A DNA stretch of 19,740 nt from Oscillospiraceae bacterium. Lineage in GTDB: Bacteria > Bacillota_A > Clostridia > Oscillospirales > Oscillospiraceae. Under the pieces are notes generated by a model, which was not told the origin of the DNA, did not search any database, and worked only from the letters and a program-made list of their open reading frames with translations. The position numbers were made by a program, and so were the translations under genes. Shown here piece after piece: positions 17,146-19,740 of the stretch (the first letter of the stretch is position 1; each line of letters opens with the position of its first letter). The stretch covers positions 1 through 19,740 of the forward strand of contig JAFQDR010000038.1 in assembly GCA_017415945.1 (NCBI GenBank). Direction: 5' to 3'.

Positions 17146-18168
17146 TTAAATATCTCCCTTGGCATATTCTTCCATAAACAGCCCTGCCAGCTTATATACA
17201 CCCTCAAAATCCGCAATACTGCCAACGCAGGCAGGAGAATGAATATTGCGCAGCGCAGCTGCCAAGCCCACAACCGGCACACCCGCTCTGCTGCGCTGAA
17301 TATTGCAGGCATCGGTACCGCCCGCGATCATCTGCTTAGTCTGCCACTGAATACCGTTTGCATCCGCAAGGCGAGACATTACATCATAGAACTTGCGATT
17401 GTAAATCGTATTTCTATCCATAAAGGGAATTACGACACCATTCCCGGGCTTGCAGATGGTTTTATGCGCAGGAATACCGGGCAGGTCAGCCGCAGTGGTT
17501 GCTTCCAGAATCAGCGCAGCATCGGGCTTAATACGGAACGCAGCGGTACCTGCGCCGCGTGCGCCTACTTCTTCCTGACAAGTGAACACAAACCACGTGT
17601 CGCAGGGAGGCTGCTGTTCCAAAAGCTTCATACATACTGCGCAGCCAAGTCTGTCATCCAGTGCCTTTGCCTTCAGCATACCGCCAAATTCGAAGACATC
17701 AGGATCAAAGCAGCCCACATCTCCCAAGGAAATGAACTTTTCAGCCTCTGCCTTGCTTTCAGCGCCGATATCAACATACAAGGCATTCACAGGCGGAACG
17801 ATCTTGTCAGCCTCACCCTTGCACAGATGATAGGCTTTTACCCCGATAATACCGGGAATATTATGCTCACCCATCCAAACACGCTTGCCGATTACCACTC
17901 TGCGGTCAACACCGCCAACGAAGTCAAACTTCAGATAACCATCATCGGTGATGCCCGTAACGATCAAGCCGACCTCATCCATGTGGGCACAAACCATTAA
18001 GGTGCGACTGCTGTTTACACCCTTGCGGAATACATGGAGATTGCCCATAGGATCGGTAAGCATCTCGTCCGCGTAGGGCTTTGCATATGCTTCTATATAA
18101 TCACGCACACGTTCCTCACGACCGGAGGGACCGCTGATCGCACATAATTCTTTCAACAATTCAATCAT
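17146..18168 (-). CDS. M42-family metallo-aminopeptidase (paralogue 1)
   Basis: A 340-residue cytoplasmic aminopeptidase of the M42 family, whose members form large dodecameric tetrahedral particles and trim short peptides. The two-metal site is complete: H62 and D64 in CAHMDEVG, the bridging aspartate at about 171 in KALDDRLGC, the catalytic E199 with E200 in CQEEVGARG, E222 in LILEAT and H310 in RNIHSP. The dimerisation domain is inserted between the first and second parts of the catalytic domain, as usual. The start is an ATG about five bases after GAGGTG. The gene lies 11 bases after a second M42 gene and directly precedes ynbB. Substrate preference (glutamyl, leucyl or lysyl) cannot be told from sequence. 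Confidence 0.93.
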   Translation of the reverse strand: MIELLKELCAISGPSGREERVRDYIEAYAKPYADEMLTDPMGNLHVFRKGVNSSRTLMVCAHMDEVGLIVTGITDDGYLKFDFVGGVDRRVVIGKRVWMGEHNIPGIIGVKAYHLCKGEADKIVPPVNALYVDIGAESKAEAEKFISLGDVGCFDPDVFEFGGMLKAKALDDRLGCAVCMKLLEQQPPCDTWFVFTCQEEVGARGAGTAAFRIKPDAALILEATTAADLPGIPAHKTICKPGNGVVIPFMDRNTIYNRKFYDVMSRLADANGIQWQTKQMIAGGTDACNIQRSRAGVPVVGLAAALRNIHSPACVGSIADFEGVYKLAGLFMEEYAKGDI

Positions 18169-18179
18169 AGCTGCACCTC

Positions 18180-19196
18180 TTAAAATCTACGAATATATTC
18201 GCTGACCAGCTTTACGATGTTCTCACCGTCACGCAGATCCATTACCTCATGGGGAGTATGCATATACTTCAAAGGCAGAGAAATCAGCGCAGTGGCAACA
18301 CCGCCGCGAGAAATCTGAATAGGCCACGCATTGGTGCCGCTGCAGGCGCGAATAACATCCACCTGATAGGGCATTTCCAGCTTCTTCGCCAACTCGATCA
18401 AGTCAGAGGACATTTTATGGTTCATATTGGGACCCACTGCGATTGCAGGGCCGCCGCCCATATCCATCTGGTCATAGCCGTTGGAGTCGGGGGACTTTGC
18501 AAAATTCACATCCATGGCAATCGCATAGTCGGGAGCGACATCAAACGCTGCAGTGGTGGCACCGCGAGCCCCCGCTTCCTCCTGAGCACTGAACAGATAA
18601 TACATATCCAGATTCAGGGGTTCATTTGCAAGCTGTTCCATCACCTTGTAGATAATGGCTGCGCAGGCTCTGTCGTCCAGAGATTTGCCGCACAGACGAT
18701 TCTCACCCAGCATCACGGGTTCCACATCAAATACAACAGGAGTACCCAGAGGGACCTTCTTCTCCGCTTCTTCCTGAGTCATCCCGATATCGATGGTAAG
18801 CTTTTCCATTTCAAAGGGCTTTTCCATCTCATCTGCCTTCAATGCATGAGGAGGCAAGGAATCGATCAGCCCATGAATGGGAGGATCGGTCAAAACCTTC
18901 ACCTGCAGCGCGGGAAGAATACGGGGGTCAACACCGCCCAAGGATGCAAAACGCAGGAAACCGTTCTCAATGCCCGATACGATCATACCGATTTCGTCAA
19001 TGTGGGCATCCAAAAGCATCTTAGGCGCATTTTCCTTGCCGCACTTTTTCACGGCAATCAGGTTCCCCATTACATCTGTATACACTTCATCACAGAAAGG
19101 CTTTACCTGTTCTGCAAGCCACGCAGTCACATCATGCTCAAAGCTGATGGGCCCATACATGGCGGATAATTTTTCAATCATTTCTCTAAATTCCAT
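18180..19196 (-). CDS. M42-family metallo-aminopeptidase (paralogue 2)
   Basis: A second M42 peptidase, 338 residues, with the same architecture as the next gene but clearly diverged. Metal and catalytic residues: H65 and D67 in DAHIDEIG, aspartate at about 174 in KSLDDRACA, E206 and E207 in AQEEAGARG, H313 in YMHTPHEV. Where the first paralogue has E222, this one has D229 (IAMDVNFA), a known alternative second-metal ligand in this clan. The ATG at 19196 is chosen because it lies one base after the murD stop, with GGAGCTGGA upstream in the end of murD; upstream in-frame ATG at 19265 would overlap murD by 68 bases. The two paralogues may form mixed or separate complexes with different specificity. 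Confidence 0.92.
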   Translation of the reverse strand: MEFREMIEKLSAMYGPISFEHDVTAWLAEQVKPFCDEVYTDVMGNLIAVKKCGKENAPKMLLDAHIDEIGMIVSGIENGFLRFASLGGVDPRILPALQVKVLTDPPIHGLIDSLPPHALKADEMEKPFEMEKLTIDIGMTQEEAEKKVPLGTPVVFDVEPVMLGENRLCGKSLDDRACAAIIYKVMEQLANEPLNLDMYYLFSAQEEAGARGATTAAFDVAPDYAIAMDVNFAKSPDSNGYDQMDMGGGPAIAVGPNMNHKMSSDLIELAKKLEMPYQVDVIRACSGTNAWPIQISRGGVATALISLPLKYMHTPHEVMDLRDGENIVKLVSEYIRRF

Positions 19197-19197
19197 A

Positions 19198-19740
19198 TTA
19201 TTCCAGCTCCATAACGATTTTTCTGAACAGATTCCCACGTTCGGCAAAGTTCTTGAAGAAGTCAAAAGAAGAACAGGCGGGACTTAAAAGGACCGTATCC
19301 CCATTCTCAGCAAACGCACTTGCGGCAAGGACGTTTTCCGTCCAATCCTCATAAATAAACATGGGGAATGCTTTATAGTAGGCTTCAGCGGATTTTACAG
19401 CATTGGCAATGGCTTGGGCGGATTCGCCGCACAGGAACAAGGCCTTGCAGCGCTTGCAAACTTCTTCTGCCATTTCATCAAAAGGAACGTGTTTATCGTG
19501 ACCGCCCGCAATCAAAATAATGGAGTCCTCTGCCTTGAAGGAGCGCAGACCCGCTACCGCTCTGGTAGGACTGGATGCAATGGAGTCGTTGATATACTTC
19601 ACTCCATTGTGAGTCCGAATCAGCTCCAGACGATGCTGCACACCGCTGAATTCCCGTGCTACCTGACGGAAAATATCATCATCCACCATCCCGCTGACCG
19701 CACAGCAGGCAGCCATGTAGTTTTCCACGTTGTGCATGCC
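19198..19740 (-). CDS. murD: MurD, UDP-N-acetylmuramoyl-L-alanine:D-glutamate ligase (C-terminal part, cut by window edge)
   Basis: The last 180 residues of a Mur ligase are visible; the ATP-binding N-terminal half lies beyond the right edge, so the first methionine here is internal. GMHNVENYMAA is the Mur-ligase consensus that joins the central and C-terminal domains, and FSGVQHRLE, VKYINDSIASSP, ILIAGGHDKHVPF, and SPACSSFDFFKNFAERG are typical of MurD. The enzyme adds D-glutamate to UDP-MurNAc-L-alanine in the cytoplasmic stage of peptidoglycan synthesis. It ends one base before the M42 paralogue 2 start codon, whose ribosome binding site lies in its last codons. It is the most upstream gene visible in the minus-strand operon. 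Confidence 0.95.
   Translation of the reverse strand, partial: GMHNVENYMAACCAVSGMVDDDIFRQVAREFSGVQHRLELIRTHNGVKYINDSIASSPTRAVAGLRSFKAEDSIILIAGGHDKHVPFDEMAEEVCKRCKALFLCGESAQAIANAVKSAEAYYKAFPMFIYEDWTENVLAASAFAENGDTVLLSPACSSFDFFKNFAERGNLFRKIVMELE

Noticed and set aside
16303..18000. 565-codon open frame on the plus strand across ynbB and an M42 gene
   Set aside because: It spans the junction of two certain genes on the other strand and shows no domain pattern.

Overview
The window looks like chromosomal DNA of a low-to-mid GC, endospore-forming Firmicute, most likely a gut-type Clostridia (placement inferred). The reasons are a YunB-type sporulation gene, Gram-positive style Shine-Dalgarno sequences and sigma-A promoters, the rplU-rpmA-obgE order, a lysine (L-box) riboswitch ahead of an ABC transporter, and a lipoprotein-type binding protein. 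It is mostly core and transport genes. I see no phage, transposon, CRISPR array, rRNA or tRNA, and nothing I would call a clearly new system.

Plus-strand part (1-11883). First comes a closely packed set: the tail of an unknown membrane protein, a RarD-type EamA transporter, a DUF6056-like polytopic protein, a broken AEC-family (auxin efflux carrier type) transporter, and a spore-photolyase-like radical SAM protein that ends in a sliding-clamp-binding pentapeptide. An NhaC-family antiporter and secG each follow a recognisable promoter. A stand-alone biotin-protein ligase comes next, then rplU-rpmA with its own promoter and leader, and obgE, with strong intrinsic terminators after rpmA and obgE.

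The 455-base stretch 8774-9228 has no gene but is full of regulation: the obgE terminator, an extended -10 promoter, a complete lysine riboswitch aptamer and its expression-platform terminator. It controls a three-gene ABC importer (lipoprotein, permease, ATPase), which marks the system as a probable lysine or basic amino acid uptake system. A 15-bp stem-loop lies between the binding-protein and permease genes and may let the binding protein be made in excess.

Minus-strand part (11884-19740). One long, tightly spaced operon reads right to left: murD (cut by the window edge), two M42 aminopeptidase paralogues, a YnbB-type PLP enzyme, yunB, ligA and a DUF2156 protein. It ends at a strong hairpin terminator at 12141-12166. 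Just beyond that terminator is a small gene for a membrane-anchored acidic protein, which converges on the ABC operon at a shared bidirectional terminator. A sporulation gene thus sits between metabolic and replication/repair genes, and its start codon lies in a hairpin whose loop carries the ribosome binding site.

The observations most worth a second look are the lysine riboswitch assignment, the QLSLF tail on the radical SAM protein, the deleted AEC transporter, the start-codon hairpin of yunB, an overlapping upstream reading frame in the rplU leader, and the long C-terminal tail of the permease.
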